A stretch of 64,000 bases of DNA from Brevibacillus sp. SYP-B805 (GCF_011059135.1 NZ_JAALGD010000001.1:310001-374000); one strand, 5' to 3'; positions 46,218-55,906 are shown, counted from the stretch's first letter. Notes: generated by a model not told the origin, from the letters alone. Translations and numbers: made by a program.

Positions 46218-47621
46218 ATGGCATTTGAAAGTCTGGCAAGTCGGCTCCAGAACGCTTTCGACAAGCTGCGCGGACGCGGCAAGATCGACGAAACCGCGGT
46301 CAACGAAGCGATGCGTGAAGTGCGCCTGGCGCTGTTGGAAGCCGACGTTAACTTTAAGGTAGTCAAAGATTTCATCGCGCGCGTCAAGGAGCGGGCCATT
46401 GGCCAGGAGGTGCTGAAAAGCCTCACGCCGGGCCAGATGGTGATCAAGATCGTCAACGAAGAGCTGACCGAGCTGATGGGCGGCAATGTCGCCAGGCTCG
46501 CTGCCTCCAACCGGCCGCCTACCGTCGTCATGATGGTCGGTCTGCAGGGGGCGGGGAAAACCACGACGACCGGCAAACTGGCCAAATTTCTGCAGAAGCA
46601 GAACCGCAAGCCGCTCCTGGTGGCTGCCGACATTTACCGTCCTGCCGCGATCAAACAGCTGCAGGTCCTGGGCGAACAGGTGAAGGCGCCTGTCTTTACC
46701 CTCGGCGACCAGGTCAGTCCGGTCGAGATCGCGCAAAAAGCGATTGAGCACGCCAAGGAAAACCACCTGGACTACGTGCTGATCGACACCGCCGGCCGCC
46801 TGCACATCGACGAGGCGCTGATGGAAGAGCTGAAGCAGATCCGCGATGCGGTCAAGCCCGACGAGATTCTGCTGGTGGTGGACGCGATGACCGGTCAGGA
46901 TGCCGTCAACGTGGCGGAGAACTTCAACGGTCAGCTGGAACTCACCGGCGTGATCCTCACCAAGCTGGACGGCGATACCCGCGGCGGTGCCGCGCTCTCC
47001 GTCAAGGCCGTGACGGGCAAGCCGATCAAGTTCGCGGCCATGGGCGAGAAGCTGGACGCGCTGGAGCCGTTCCATCCGGACCGCATGGCGTCGCGCATTC
47101 TCGGCATGGGCGATGTGCTGAGCCTCATCGAGAAGGCGCAGGAAGCGGTTGACGAGGAAAAGGCCAAGCAGATGGAGAAGCAGATGCGTCAAGGGGAGTT
47201 TACCTTTGACATGTTTCTCGACTCCATGCAGCAGATGCGCAAGCTGGGACCTTTCCAGGACATCCTCGGCATGCTGCCCGGCATGAACAAGATGAAGGAC
47301 AAGATCCAGATCGACGAGAAGCAGATCGCCCGCGTGGAAGCGATTGTCAAGTCGATGACGAAGGCGGAGCGCGCCAATCCCGATATCCTGAATGCCAGCC
47401 GCCGCAGACGGATCGCGGCCGGAAGCGGGACGACGATCCAGGAAGTGAACCGGTTCATCAAGCAGTTTGAAGAGATGAAGAAAATGATGAAGCAGTTCAG
47501 CGGCATGGCAAACAAGATGCAGAAGAAACAAAAGAAAAAAGGGATAGGCTTTCCTTTCATGGGAAAGGGCAATCCGGGCGGGAACAACTTCCCGTTTAAC
47601 TTCAAACCGCCCTTCAAGTGA
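46218..47621 (+). CDS. ffh: Signal recognition particle protein Ffh (SRP54)
   Basis: A 467-residue GTPase: N domain (MAFESLASRLQNAFDKLRGRGK), G domain with GLQGAGKTTTTGK, DIYRPAAI, DTAGRLHIDE and TKLDGDTRGG, and a Met-rich M domain (MEKQMRQGEFTFDMFL to KMMKQFSGMANKMQKKQKKK) that binds SRP RNA and signal peptides. The tail is extended by about 20 Gly/Asn/Pro/Phe-rich residues. Partner of FtsY. Confidence 0.98.
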   Translation: MAFESLASRLQNAFDKLRGRGKIDETAVNEAMREVRLALLEADVNFKVVKDFIARVKERAIGQEVLKSLTPGQMVIKIVNEELTELMGGNVARLAASNRPPTVVMMVGLQGAGKTTTTGKLAKFLQKQNRKPLLVAADIYRPAAIKQLQVLGEQVKAPVFTLGDQVSPVEIAQKAIEHAKENHLDYVLIDTAGRLHIDEALMEELKQIRDAVKPDEILLVVDAMTGQDAVNVAENFNGQLELTGVILTKLDGDTRGGAALSVKAVTGKPIKFAAMGEKLDALEPFHPDRMASRILGMGDVLSLIEKAQEAVDEEKAKQMEKQMRQGEFTFDMFLDSMQQMRKLGPFQDILGMLPGMNKMKDKIQIDEKQIARVEAIVKSMTKAERANPDILNASRRRRIAAGSGTTIQEVNRFIKQFEEMKKMMKQFSGMANKMQKKQKKKGIGFPFMGKGNPGGNNFPFNFKPPFK

Positions 47622-47725
47622 TCCAACCATGTTGAACTCTCTTCGCGCCCGGCTTTCCCGCCGGCTGCGCGATGGTTCAGATATAGCAACAAGCTTCTGC
47701 TTTGCATAAATAGGAGGTGAACAAG

Positions 47726-47998
47726 ATGGCAGTGAAAATTCGCTTGAAACGCATGGGGTCCAAAAAAGCACCGTTCTATCGCGTGGTTGTTGCTGACTCC
47801 CGTTCTCCGCGTGACGGACGTTTCATTGAGGAAATCGGCTACTACAATCCGGTAGCACAGCCGGCTGTGGTCAACATCGACACAGAAAAAGCGGTAAAAT
47901 GGATGCTGAACGGTGCGGCTCCGACCGATACGGTCCGCAATCTGCTCTCTTCCGTTGGCGTTCTCGCCAAAGTGAACGAAGCCAAATTCGGCAAGTAA
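47726..47998 (+). CDS. rpsP: 30S ribosomal protein S16
   Basis: A 90-residue protein with the S16 start [35 protein letters not shown]. The ribosome site TAGGAGGTGAACAAG is strong. It follows ffh as in Bacillus. Confidence 0.98.
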   Translation: MAVKIRLKRMGSKKAPFYRVVVADSRSPRDGRFIEEIGYYNPVAQPAVVNIDTEKAVKWMLNGAAPTDTVRNLLSSVGVLAKVNEAKFGK

Positions 47999-48021
47999 GC
48001 TTCTCATCGGGGGGCAATCAC

Positions 48022-48249
48022 ATGAAAGCGCTGGTCGAAACGATCGCAAAAGCTCTCGTTGATCATCCTGATGAGGTACGCGTGAACGCGGTGGAGCATG
48101 AGCGGGCGCTCGTCTATGAATTGTCGGTGCATCCCGATGATATGGGGAAGATCATCGGCAAGCAGGGACGCATCGCCAAAGCGCTGCGCACCGTGGTGAC
48201 AGCCGCTTCGGGGGAAACCGGCAAGCGGGTCACGGTTGAAATTGTGTAA
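48022..48249 (+). CDS. khpA: KH-domain RNA-binding protein KhpA (YlqC)
   Basis: A 75-residue single KH domain with the GKQG loop in MGKIIGKQGRIAKALRT. KhpA dimerises with KhpB (Jag) and binds RNA. Start at ATG with GGGGGGCAATC upstream, 23 bases after rpsP. Confidence 0.95.
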   Translation: MKALVETIAKALVDHPDEVRVNAVEHERALVYELSVHPDDMGKIIGKQGRIAKALRTVVTAASGETGKRVTVEIV

Positions 48250-48333
48250 AAAAGGCTGGGAGCTGTCCCGGCCTTTTTCGCTTGGAGCGTTGGCTTAGGT
48301 TGTCTGGGCTTGGTTGGAGGTCCCACGCGGCAC

Positions 48334-48388
48334 GGCAAGGGCACCGCTCCGCTCGGCGTTAGCAAACGCTGTGCCGAGTGGGCGGAGC
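48334..48388. repeat. Palindrome in the khpA-ylqD gap
   Basis: GCTCCG-CTCGGC (48346-48357) pairs with GCCGAG-CGGAGC (48373-48388, with a 4-base bulge). Together with GCAAGGGC just before it, it shares words and inner spacing with the palindrome at 11236-11320. The 171-base gap holds no gene. Confidence 0.55.
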
Positions 48389-48421
48389 TCCGAGCGGGTT
48401 TTCACGAAGGGATGTGAGCGG

Positions 48422-48835
48422 ATGCTGACCATTCATCGTCCGGTGAAGGTCAAGGTGATCTTGACCGAGGCTTCGCGCGAGACGCTGCTTGCCGACTACC
48501 GGGAACAGGCGAGACGCCTTGCCCTGGAACTGAAGCAGTGGCAGTTTGAAGGCAGGAAGCTGCTGGCGGAAGCCCGCAAAAAATCAGGCGATGCCGAGAA
48601 GCTGGTGCGGGAGCGGGTCGCCCGGGAAGAGCGGCTGCGCAAAGAGAAGCTGGAAATGCTCGAGTTTCAGATCAGGCAGGTCGAGAATCTGCCAGACGGC
48701 AGCGAGATCTATCACACCACCGTCGAAAGCAGCATCCAGGTCAAAGTAGGCGATGTCTGGGATGAAATCATGACGGGAACGGAAATCATTCTAAAAGACG
48801 GTGTGATCCACGAGATTCGGCAGGGAGGAACATAA
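48422..48835 (+). CDS. ylqD: YlqD family protein
   Basis: A 137-residue protein: short beta N-terminus (LTIHRPVKVKVILTE), a long charged coiled coil in the middle (about residues 20-85), and a small C-terminal beta part (QVKVGDVWDEIMTGTEIILKDG). YlqD is a conserved member of the rpsP-rplS region with no assigned function. ATG 48422 is 13 bases after AAGGGATGTGAG, a modest site. Confidence 0.85.
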   Translation: MLTIHRPVKVKVILTEASRETLLADYREQARRLALELKQWQFEGRKLLAEARKKSGDAEKLVRERVAREERLRKEKLEMLEFQIRQVENLPDGSEIYHTTVESSIQVKVGDVWDEIMTGTEIILKDGVIHEIRQGGT

Positions 48836-48836
48836 A

Positions 48837-49355
48837 GTGGGCCAAAAATTTTACACGGTAGGCAAAGTGGTCAACACGCAGGGTCTGCGCGGCGAATTGC
48901 GCATTGTCTCCACCACCGACTTCCCGGATGAGCGCTTTCGGGTGGGGAACCAATTGTATCTGTTTCATCCGACCCTACCGGCGCCCATCAAGATGGAGAT
49001 CGCGTCCCGACGGAGCCACAAAGGCTTCGAACTGCTGTCGTTCAAGGGATATCCCACGATCAATGACGTGGAGAAGTTTAAGGGCGGCGAGCTGAAGATC
49101 TCGGAGGACGAGCTGATGGAGCTGGAAGAGGATGAGTTTTACATCCATCAGCTGGTCGGCTGCGAAGTGGTGACCGACGAAGGGGAAGAGCTGGGCAGGA
49201 TCGTGGAGGTTTTGCAGCCGGGGGCCAACGACGTCTGGGTGGTCAAAGGGAAACGCGGCGAAATTTTGCTGCCGTTTATCGATGACTGCATCAAGCATGT
49301 GGACGTCAAAAACAAGCGCGTCGTCTGCCATCTGATGGAAGGATTGGTGGAATGA
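48837..49355 (+). CDS. rimM: Ribosome maturation factor RimM
   Basis: A 172-residue protein with an N-terminal RimM barrel ([18 protein letters not shown]) and C-terminal PRC barrel ([34 protein letters not shown]). It binds S19 and assists 30S head assembly. It starts at GTG one base after ylqD and overlaps trmD by four bases. Confidence 0.96.
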   Translation: MGQKFYTVGKVVNTQGLRGELRIVSTTDFPDERFRVGNQLYLFHPTLPAPIKMEIASRRSHKGFELLSFKGYPTINDVEKFKGGELKISEDELMELEEDEFYIHQLVGCEVVTDEGEELGRIVEVLQPGANDVWVVKGKRGEILLPFIDDCIKHVDVKNKRVVCHLMEGLVE

Positions 49356-50104
49356 TGCGGATTGATATCCTGACGCTGTTTCCGGAGATGTTTCCCGGCG
49401 TGCTCGGCTCCAGCATCCTGGGGAAGGCTGCGGAAAAAGGGATCGTGGAATTTCATGTGACCAATTTTCGCGAATACTCCGAGAGCAAGCACGGCACTGT
49501 TGATGATACCCCGTACGGAGGCGGAGGCGGCATGGTGTTGAAGCCGGAGCCGCTGTTCCGGGCAGTGGAAGCCATTGCGGGCGACACCAGGCCGCGTGTC
49601 ATCCTGATGTGTCCGCAGGGCAGGCCCTATACCCAAAAGATCGCGGAGGAGCTGGCGAAGGAAGAGCATCTGGTCTTGATCTGCGGCCATTACGAAGGAT
49701 ACGATGAGCGCATCCGCCAGCATCTTGCGACCGATGAGATTTCGATCGGGGACTATGTGCTGACCGGCGGCGAGCTGGCGGCGATGGTGGTGATCGACAG
49801 CATCGTCCGGCTGCAGCCGGGGGCGCTCGGCAACGAAACGTCGGCGGTGACCGACTCGTACACCACCGGCCTGCTGGAACATCCCCACTATACCCGACCG
49901 GCGGAGTTCCGCGGCTGGAAAGTGCCGGATGTTCTGCTGTCCGGCCATCATGCCAACATCGAGCGGTGGCGGTTGAAGGAATCGCTCCGCCGCACGCTGG
50001 AGCGGCGGCCGGAGCTGCTGGCGCGGATCGAGCTGACGGAGGAGATGCGCAGGCTGCTGCAGGAGATCGAACAGGAAAAAAACACGGGCGGTCACCCGGA
50101 TTGA
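49352..50104 (+). CDS. trmD: tRNA (guanine-37-N1)-methyltransferase
   Basis: A 250-residue SPOUT methyltransferase. [25 protein letters not shown], and the trefoil knot [26 protein letters not shown] are invariant features. It methylates G37 of tRNAs reading CNN codons. The start (ATGATG) overlaps the rimM stop. Confidence 0.98.
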   Translation: MMRIDILTLFPEMFPGVLGSSILGKAAEKGIVEFHVTNFREYSESKHGTVDDTPYGGGGGMVLKPEPLFRAVEAIAGDTRPRVILMCPQGRPYTQKIAEELAKEEHLVLICGHYEGYDERIRQHLATDEISIGDYVLTGGELAAMVVIDSIVRLQPGALGNETSAVTDSYTTGLLEHPHYTRPAEFRGWKVPDVLLSGHHANIERWRLKESLRRTLERRPELLARIELTEEMRRLLQEIEQEKNTGGHPD

Positions 50105-50107
50105 CTC

Positions 50108-50254
50108 TTGTAGTCAGGCTGCCATTGTGTTAATATACATCTTGTGGCATTTTTGCCTGCTGACTAAGGCGGTCCGCTACCCGCATATCGGCGATTCGCA
50201 GCCGACGCTGCCAAGAGGCGGGTATGAACGTCTGATCGGAAGGAGGGAATTGAG
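50108..50254 (+). promoter_or_regulatory. rplS promoter and structured leader (L19 leader candidate)
   Basis: TTGTAG (50108-50113), 17 bases, TAATAT (50131-50136) would start transcription near 50143. The leader of about 110 bases before rplS can fold with ACCCGC pairing to GCGGGT and CAGC to GCTG. Firmicute rplS genes often carry an L19-binding autoregulatory leader, which this position and size suggest. Confidence 0.5.
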
Positions 50255-50602
50255 ATGAACCAAGTGATCCGTGAATTGGAAAAGGAACAAATGAGACAGG
50301 ATATTCCTGCATTCCGTCCCGGGGATACGGTACGCGTACACGTAAAGGTTATCGAGGGTCAGCGCGAACGGATTCAGCTGTTTGAAGGCATTGTGATCCG
50401 CCGCCGCGGTACCGGTGTCAGCGAGACCTTTACCGTGCGTAAAGTGTCTTACGGTGTAGGGGTGGAGCGTACGTTCCTGCTTCACTCTCCGAAGTTTGAC
50501 AAGATCGAAGTGGTGCGCCATGGTCGCGTACGCCGTGCGAAGCTGTACTATCTGCGTGAGCGCGTTGGCAAAGCTGCACGTATCAAGGAAATTCGTCGCT
50601 AA
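50255..50602 (+). CDS. rplS: 50S ribosomal protein L19
   Basis: A 115-residue protein, with [26 protein letters not shown] and [15 protein letters not shown] typical of L19, at the 30S-50S interface. Start behind AAGGAGGGAATTGAG. Confidence 0.98.
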   Translation: MNQVIRELEKEQMRQDIPAFRPGDTVRVHVKVIEGQRERIQLFEGIVIRRRGTGVSETFTVRKVSYGVGVERTFLLHSPKFDKIEVVRHGRVRRAKLYYLRERVGKAARIKEIRR

Positions 50603-50621
50603 TCAACCGATGAAGATAGAA

Positions 50622-50655
50622 GAAGGGGGCCTGGATTCCAGTCCTCCTTTTTTCA
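50622..50655 (+). terminator. Terminator after rplS
   Basis: AAGGGGGCCTGG and CCAGTCCTCCTT form an imperfect stem followed by TTTTTT. Confidence 0.75.
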
Positions 50656-50707
50656 AATCCATCGGTTTTTCCGGGATAACAGCGCACGAAGCGGGAGGAA
50701 AATAGGG

Positions 50708-51265
50708 ATGAGCGAAGAGGTAACCGCGCGCCAGGGCAAGAACGAAGCCTGGGAATGGATCAAAGCCCTGGGGATCGCCATCGTCTTGGCCGTTTTGATT
50801 CGCAGCTTTTTATTCGCCCCCTTCATCGTGGAAGGAGAGTCAATGGAGACCACCTTACATAACGCAGAGAAACTGGTCGTCAACAAGGCGATCTATTACT
50901 TGGAAAAACCAAAGCGCGGCGATATCATCGTCTTTCACGCGGAACCCAAGAAAGATTACATCAAGCGTGTGATCGGGGTGGGCGGAGATACGATCCAGGT
51001 GAAAGATGACGTGCTGTACATAAACGGGAAGCGGGTGGATGAGCCGTACCTGGCCCAGAACCGGGAAGAGGCGAAAGCGCAGGGCGTCCCGCTGACAGAG
51101 GATTTCGGGCCGGTCACCGTTCCGGAAGGGCAGCTCTTTGTGATGGGGGACAACCGCCTGAACAGCCACGACAGCCGGGCGATCGGGCCGGTCAGCCTCG
51201 ACAAGGTGGTGGGCCGTTCCGAATTCGTTTTCTGGCCGTACGATCACATCCGCATGACACGCTGA
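50708..51265 (+). CDS. lepB: Signal peptidase I
   Basis: A 185-residue type I signal peptidase with one N-terminal membrane helix (ALGIAIVLAVLIRSFLFAPF), the nucleophile Ser in VEGESMETTL and the general base Lys in DYIKRVIGVGGD; GDNRLNSHDSR is box D/E. It cleaves signal peptides outside the membrane. ATG with GGGAGGAAAATAGGG upstream. Confidence 0.96.
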   Translation: MSEEVTARQGKNEAWEWIKALGIAIVLAVLIRSFLFAPFIVEGESMETTLHNAEKLVVNKAIYYLEKPKRGDIIVFHAEPKKDYIKRVIGVGGDTIQVKDDVLYINGKRVDEPYLAQNREEAKAQGVPLTEDFGPVTVPEGQLFVMGDNRLNSHDSRAIGPVSLDKVVGRSEFVFWPYDHIRMTR

Positions 51266-51325
51266 CCGATTCGGACATGCATGTGCGCAACATTCGAACC
51301 GGAAGACCAAAGGCAGGTGATTGAG

Positions 51326-52225
51326 ATGAACATCCAGTGGTTTCCGGGGCATATGGCAAAAGCCCGCCGGCAGGTCACGGAGAAGCTGAAGCAGATCGAC
51401 GTGGTGATCGAGCTGTTGGATGCCAGGCTGCCGCTCTCCAGCCGCAACCCGATGATCGATGACATCGTTTCCGGCAAGCCGAGGCTGATTCTGCTGAACA
51501 AGGCGGACCTGGCCGATGTCGAGGTAACGGAGCAGTGGATCCGTTATTTTAAAGAGAGCGGCATGCGCACCCTGCCGATCGATGCCCTGAGCGGCAAGGG
51601 GGTAAACAAGCTGCCGGCATACTGTCAGGAGCTTGCCGCAGACATGCTGAACAAACGGAAAGAGAAGGGCATGCAGGCAAGAGCCGTCCGCGTGATGATC
51701 CTCGGGATTCCCAATGTGGGCAAATCCTCCCTGATCAACCGGCTGGCCAAACGCGCGGTGGCGCAAACCGGCGACCGCCCGGCCGTCACGAAGGCGCAGC
51801 AATGGGTGAAAATGGGGGACAGCCTGGAGCTGTTGGATACGCCGGGGATTTTGTGGCCCAAGTTTGAGGATCAGATGGTGGGACTGCGCCTGGCCGCGAG
51901 CGGCGCCATCAAGGATGAGCTGCTCGATTTTACGGAAGTGGCGCTGTATGCCTTGAGCTATCTGATGCACTATTACCCGGACCGGCTGCTGGAGCGCTAC
52001 AAGCTCGCCTCGCTGCCGGCAGATCGCGTGGAAATGCTGGAAGAGGTGGCGAAGAAGCGCGGCTGTGTGATGGGCCGGGGAGAGATCGACTACGACAAGG
52101 CGGCGGAGCTGTTCCTGCGCGAACTGCGCTCCGGCAAGCTCGGCCCCATCTCGTTGGAAAGACCGGTTGACTGGGAGATGGAACACCCGATCGGGAAGCC
52201 GGTAAGCCTCTCAGAGACTGAATAA
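51326..52225 (+). CDS. rbgA: Ribosome biogenesis GTPase RbgA (YlqF)
   Basis: A 299-residue circularly permuted GTPase: G4 LLNKADL comes before G1 GIPNVGKSSLIN and G3 DTPGIL. MNIQWFPGHMAKARRQV is the usual N-terminus. It is needed for late 50S assembly. ATG 51326 follows GGCAGGTGATTGAG; an ATG at 51281 in frame is not supported. Confidence 0.97.
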   Translation: MNIQWFPGHMAKARRQVTEKLKQIDVVIELLDARLPLSSRNPMIDDIVSGKPRLILLNKADLADVEVTEQWIRYFKESGMRTLPIDALSGKGVNKLPAYCQELAADMLNKRKEKGMQARAVRVMILGIPNVGKSSLINRLAKRAVAQTGDRPAVTKAQQWVKMGDSLELLDTPGILWPKFEDQMVGLRLAASGAIKDELLDFTEVALYALSYLMHYYPDRLLERYKLASLPADRVEMLEEVAKKRGCVMGRGEIDYDKAAELFLRELRSGKLGPISLERPVDWEMEHPIGKPVSLSETE

Positions 52226-52235
52226 CCAGGAAATC

Positions 52236-52266
52236 CGTCTGTCTGTCCGGATAGGCGGGTTTTTTT
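52236..52266 (+). terminator. Terminator after rbgA
   Basis: CCGTCT and AGGCGG pair (with one G-T) around GTCTGTCCGGAT, followed by seven T. Confidence 0.7.
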
Positions 52267-52288
52267 CCATAAGGAGAGAAAACGGTCA

Positions 52289-53065
52289 ATGAATATCGCC
52301 GGAATGTCGATAACGGAAATACGGGAACTGATCGAAAAATTGGACGACATCCCCAAAGATTTTTTAGAATGTTTACGAAAGGATACCCGCAAAGGGGTTA
52401 TGGCGCTGACGCGGCAGCTTCAGGCGCGGCAGGAGCGGCAGGCGAGGCTTACCGCCATGTGGGACGAGATGAGCCGGACGGAGCTGATGCTGTATGCACA
52501 AGGGAAACGGCATCTGTTCGGGATAGACGAGGTGGGCCGGGGGCCGCTGGCGGGTCCTGTGGTGGCCGCTGCCGTATGCCTGCCGCCTGATTTCCGGCTG
52601 CTCGGGCTGAACGACTCCAAAAAGCTGCCGCCAGACGTCCGGGAAGCGTATTACGACGTGATCATGCGCGATGCGCTGGCCGTCGGGATCGGCATGGTGG
52701 ACGCACCGCGCATCGATGAGATCAACATCCTGGAAGCGACGCGCGAAGCGATGCGGCAAGCGGTGGAAGCGGCCGGGATCACGCCCGATGTCTGCCTGAT
52801 CGATGCCGTCCATGTGCCGGGGCTTGCCTGCGAGCAGCTCCCGATTATCGGCGGAGACGGGAAAAGCGTCTCCATCGCGGCCGCCTCCGTCATAGCCAAA
52901 GTGACCCGCGACCGGCTGATGGCCGAATACGCCCGCATCTACCCGGAATACGGCTTCGAGAAACATGCAGGCTACGCGACGGAAGAACATTTGCAGGCGT
53001 TGGAGAGATTCGGCCCGACGCCCATTCATCGCCTGACCTTCGGCAGAGTGAAGGAGCGGGCATAA
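52289..53065 (+). CDS. rnhB: Ribonuclease HII
   Basis: A 258-residue enzyme with the catalytic GIDEVGRGPLAGPVV, the second Asp in LIDAVHVPGL, and GDGKSVSIAAASVIAKVTRD. It has the N-terminal extension of about 70 residues common in Bacillus RNase HII. It removes ribonucleotides from DNA. ATG behind AAGGAGAGAAAACGG. Confidence 0.97.
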   Translation: MNIAGMSITEIRELIEKLDDIPKDFLECLRKDTRKGVMALTRQLQARQERQARLTAMWDEMSRTELMLYAQGKRHLFGIDEVGRGPLAGPVVAAAVCLPPDFRLLGLNDSKKLPPDVREAYYDVIMRDALAVGIGMVDAPRIDEINILEATREAMRQAVEAAGITPDVCLIDAVHVPGLACEQLPIIGGDGKSVSIAAASVIAKVTRDRLMAEYARIYPEYGFEKHAGYATEEHLQALERFGPTPIHRLTFGRVKERA

Positions 53066-53091
53066 ACGGACCCAGAAAGGGGATGGGAAAC

Positions 53092-55137
53092 GTGTTGCAA
53101 ACCACACCGTTGATGAGCGCGCTGCTGAACCGCAATGTTGCTTCTTCGCCCAGACAGGTGGAGCTGTCGCCGGGACAGGTGTTTAAGGGAACCGTTCTGA
53201 AGCTGTATCCGGACAAGATGGCGCTTGTCCAGATCGGTGGCATGCAGGTGCACGCCAGGCTGGAAACCAGCCTGGAAGAAGGGCAGCAGGCATGGCTGCA
53301 GGTGCAGCCCTCAGACGGCGCGGTCACGCTGAAAGTGATCAGCGCCCATCCCCAGGAAACGGCGGATGCCTCCTGGCAGGGGCTCCTCCGTTCGCTTGGG
53401 CTGCCGGATACGCCGGAGAACAGAAGCCTGGTCAAAGCGTTGGTGAATCAGAACCTGCCTGTCACCAAAGACGTGCTGCAGGCATTTGCCTCCATCTCCA
53501 AGGAGCTGGGAGGAAGCGATGGCACCATCGACGCATTTATCCTGGCCATGCGGCGCCATCTGCCGCTGACCCCGGAGACGGTGGGCGCGCTGAAAACATT
53601 TCTCTCCGATCAGCCGCTTACATGGGCAATCCGCCGCTTCCTGACCGAAGCGGAGCGGTTTTTGCAGCAATCGGCTCCCCAACCCGGGAACGGACAGAAG
53701 CCGCACAGTTCGCAGGCCGTGCCCGCCAACGTCAGGGATGCCGTTCTGGCGCTGACCAAGGAAGTGAGCAGATTGCCGCTTGCCTTCGGTGACGAAGTAT
53801 CGGGCGAGCTTACTCCGCAGCCATCCTGGGGAGGCCCCCCTGTGCAGGAAGACGGGCAGCCTCTCCCTCCAGGAGCGGGACAGGCGGGAAGTCCGCAGGC
53901 CGATACCCGGACGCTCCTGCAGCCGCCCCGACCGGCGGACGGGCAGCCGCAGCCCGGACAGCCGGCAGCCACAGCCGCTCGGCCTGCGCAATCAACCGAT
54001 GGACAAAGCCATCCAGCAGGATTTGGAACGCGGCCGATGCCGACTGCCCCCTCCGCCTTCCCCGATGTACAGGGCGATGCCGGGACGCCATCCCCGGACA
54101 ACACTGGAACGGCATCCGGGAGACATGTGCCGCAGCCAAGCCCGGGACAGGGCGGGGAGCGGATGGCATGGGCCGTGACGAACCATCCGGCAGCGGCTGT
54201 GGTTCAGGGGATGAGCGGAGGCCCCGTCACGCCTGCGGAAGGGACCACCACACACGCGGAAGGCACGACCGCGCCCGCCGACAGCTTCGCTGCCCCTGCC
54301 GACGCCCCTGCTGCTCCCGCCGACGCAATCGCGAAGAAAGAGAGCGTTTCTCCACAAGGGCGGGAGCAGGGAGAAGAGCAGGCGGCCGCTCGCCCGGTGA
54401 TGCAGGAGCGACAGGAACCGGTGAAATCCGCTGCAGGCGATCGGCAGCAGGCAGCTGTCCCTTCTGTATCGCCTGAGTCCGGCAGCAAAGGCGATCTGCT
54501 GAAAGAGCTTTTTCATCGCCTGGGCGTCTCGCATGAACGTGAACTGATCGCACAAAACATAAGGGCAGCATCCGCCGACGCCAGGGCAGGCGCCCATCTG
54601 GACAGCATCAAGCCGCTTCTCTTGCAGCTTGCGCAGGAATATGCAGACTCCCTTCCCGCCAGCCTGAAGGAAGCGGCGGAAACGCTGGTCAAGCAGATAA
54701 CGGGTCAGCAGTTGATGATGCTCCAACCGCCGGCCCAGGTGCTGTCCCAAGTCGTGATGCAGATTCCTGTCCGGATGGAGAACGGGGAAGATACGGCCTA
54801 TGTGCAGATCGAGGCCAAAAAAAGGGAAGACGGGCAGCTTGATCCGGACAACTGCCGCCTCTTTTTCCATCTGGATTTGGATCGGTTGGGCATCACCATG
54901 ATAGACGTAAGCATCGTCAACCGGATCATCAACCTCCAGATTTACAATGACCAGCCCTGGCTGGAAGGGCTTGTGCAGCAGAGCAGGGATCAGGTAGCCG
55001 GATCGCTTCGTGAAGCCGGCTACCATCTCTCCGGATTGCGCGTCCAGCCCATCCCTGAGCTGAAAGCCGGCACGCCAGCGCTCTCCGCGAGGGAAGGCCT
55101 GTACACTCCCTACAAAGGAGTGGATATCCGCATATGA
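53092..55137 (+). CDS. ylqG: FliK-like, Pro/Ala-rich protein (YlqG-like)
   Basis: A 681-residue protein in three parts: a folded N-terminal region (about 1-230), a low-complexity Pro/Gly/Gln/Ala stretch (about 230-460), and a C-terminal domain (about 540-650) with NCRLFFHLDLDRLGITMIDVSIVNRIINLQIY, which resembles the hook-length-control domain of FliK. It is followed by an FlhB-like gene with a four-base overlap. GTG 53092 is used, 9 bases behind AAAGGGG; ATG 53083 is an alternative. A role in controlling export specificity is inferred from family only. Confidence 0.75.
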   Translation: MLQTTPLMSALLNRNVASSPRQVELSPGQVFKGTVLKLYPDKMALVQIGGMQVHARLETSLEEGQQAWLQVQPSDGAVTLKVISAHPQETADASWQGLLRSLGLPDTPENRSLVKALVNQNLPVTKDVLQAFASISKELGGSDGTIDAFILAMRRHLPLTPETVGALKTFLSDQPLTWAIRRFLTEAERFLQQSAPQPGNGQKPHSSQAVPANVRDAVLALTKEVSRLPLAFGDEVSGELTPQPSWGGPPVQEDGQPLPPGAGQAGSPQADTRTLLQPPRPADGQPQPGQPAATAARPAQSTDGQSHPAGFGTRPMPTAPSAFPDVQGDAGTPSPDNTGTASGRHVPQPSPGQGGERMAWAVTNHPAAAVVQGMSGGPVTPAEGTTTHAEGTTAPADSFAAPADAPAAPADAIAKKESVSPQGREQGEEQAAARPVMQERQEPVKSAAGDRQQAAVPSVSPESGSKGDLLKELFHRLGVSHERELIAQNIRAASADARAGAHLDSIKPLLLQLAQEYADSLPASLKEAAETLVKQITGQQLMMLQPPAQVLSQVVMQIPVRMENGEDTAYVQIEAKKREDGQLDPDNCRLFFHLDLDRLGITMIDVSIVNRIINLQIYNDQPWLEGLVQQSRDQVAGSLREAGYHLSGLRVQPIPELKAGTPALSAREGLYTPYKGVDIRI

Positions 55138-55427
55138 AAAAAACGGATGGACAAAAAGAGAACAAACGCAAGCAGGCTGTCGCCCTCCGCTATCGCGCGG
55201 GTGCGGAGGAAGCGCCCCGTGTCGTGGCCAAAGGATCAGGATATGTGGCGGAAACCATTATCAAACAGGCGAAAGAGCACTGCATCCCCATCCAGGAAGA
55301 TCCCTCCCTGGTGGAGGTGTTGGGCAAGCTTGATCTGAACCAGCAGATTCCCCCTGAGCTGTATCAGGTGGTTGCGGAGATTCTTGCGTTTGTTTATCGC
55401 CTGGACAAGGCGGGCAGATCGCGGTGA
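55134..55427 (+). CDS. ylqH: FlhB C-terminal-domain-like protein (YlqH/FlhX)
   Basis: A 97-residue protein matching the cytoplasmic domain of FlhB after its cleavage site: AVALRYRAGAEEAPRVVAKG, ETIIKQAKEHCIPIQEDPSL, VEVLGKLDLNQQIPPELYQVVAEILAFVY. The NPTH cleavage motif and the membrane domain are absent, so it corresponds to the cleaved C-terminal fragment. No flagellar genes are near. It overlaps ylqG and yraN by four bases each. Confidence 0.88.
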   Translation: MKKTDGQKENKRKQAVALRYRAGAEEAPRVVAKGSGYVAETIIKQAKEHCIPIQEDPSLVEVLGKLDLNQQIPPELYQVVAEILAFVYRLDKAGRSR

Positions 55428-55786
55428 GCCATGCCAGAAAGGCGTTGGGCAAATGGGGGGAGGATCAGGCGGTGATGTACCTGCAGCGGAAAGGACTTGA
55501 GATCATCGCCCGCAACTGGAGAACGGCACAGGGGGAGATCGACCTGGTTGCCCGCGACGGACGGACACTGGTCTTTGTTGAGGTGCGGACGCGGTCCGGA
55601 CAAGCGTTTGGATTGCCGGCAGAATCCGTGGACTGGCGGAAACGGCGCAAGCTCAGGGAGATGGCGCTTTGTTACCTGCAGAAGGAAGGGGTGCGATCGT
55701 CTTCCATCCGCTTTGACGTGATTGGCGTCTTGTGTCAGAAAGGAAAGAACTCCGCAGAGATCATCCATGTTGAGCAGGCATTCTGA
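55424..55786 (+). CDS. yraN: YraN family endonuclease-fold protein (UPF0102)
   Basis: A 120-residue protein with the restriction endonuclease-like pattern GKWGEDQAVMYL, RNWRTAQGEIDLVARDG and LVFVEVRTR (E-x..D..E-x-R). GTG start overlapping the ylqH stop. YraN proteins are widely conserved and linked to DNA processing or repair, but no exact role is set. Confidence 0.92.
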   Translation: MSHARKALGKWGEDQAVMYLQRKGLEIIARNWRTAQGEIDLVARDGRTLVFVEVRTRSGQAFGLPAESVDWRKRRKLREMALCYLQKEGVRSSSIRFDVIGVLCQKGKNSAEIIHVEQAF

Positions 55787-55906
55787 CCCGAATCACCCTC
55801 AACTTTTAGGCTGCCCATTGGGGATACGTCTACAGCAGAGCGGCATCCGTACGCGTAGTATGTTAGTGTACTCGGCGCGATGAAACTCCTCCAAACATCA
55901 TCATTG

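Noticed and set aside
46113-47771. A 552-codon minus-strand frame
   Set aside because: Shadow of ffh; no ribosome site and no recognisable domain.
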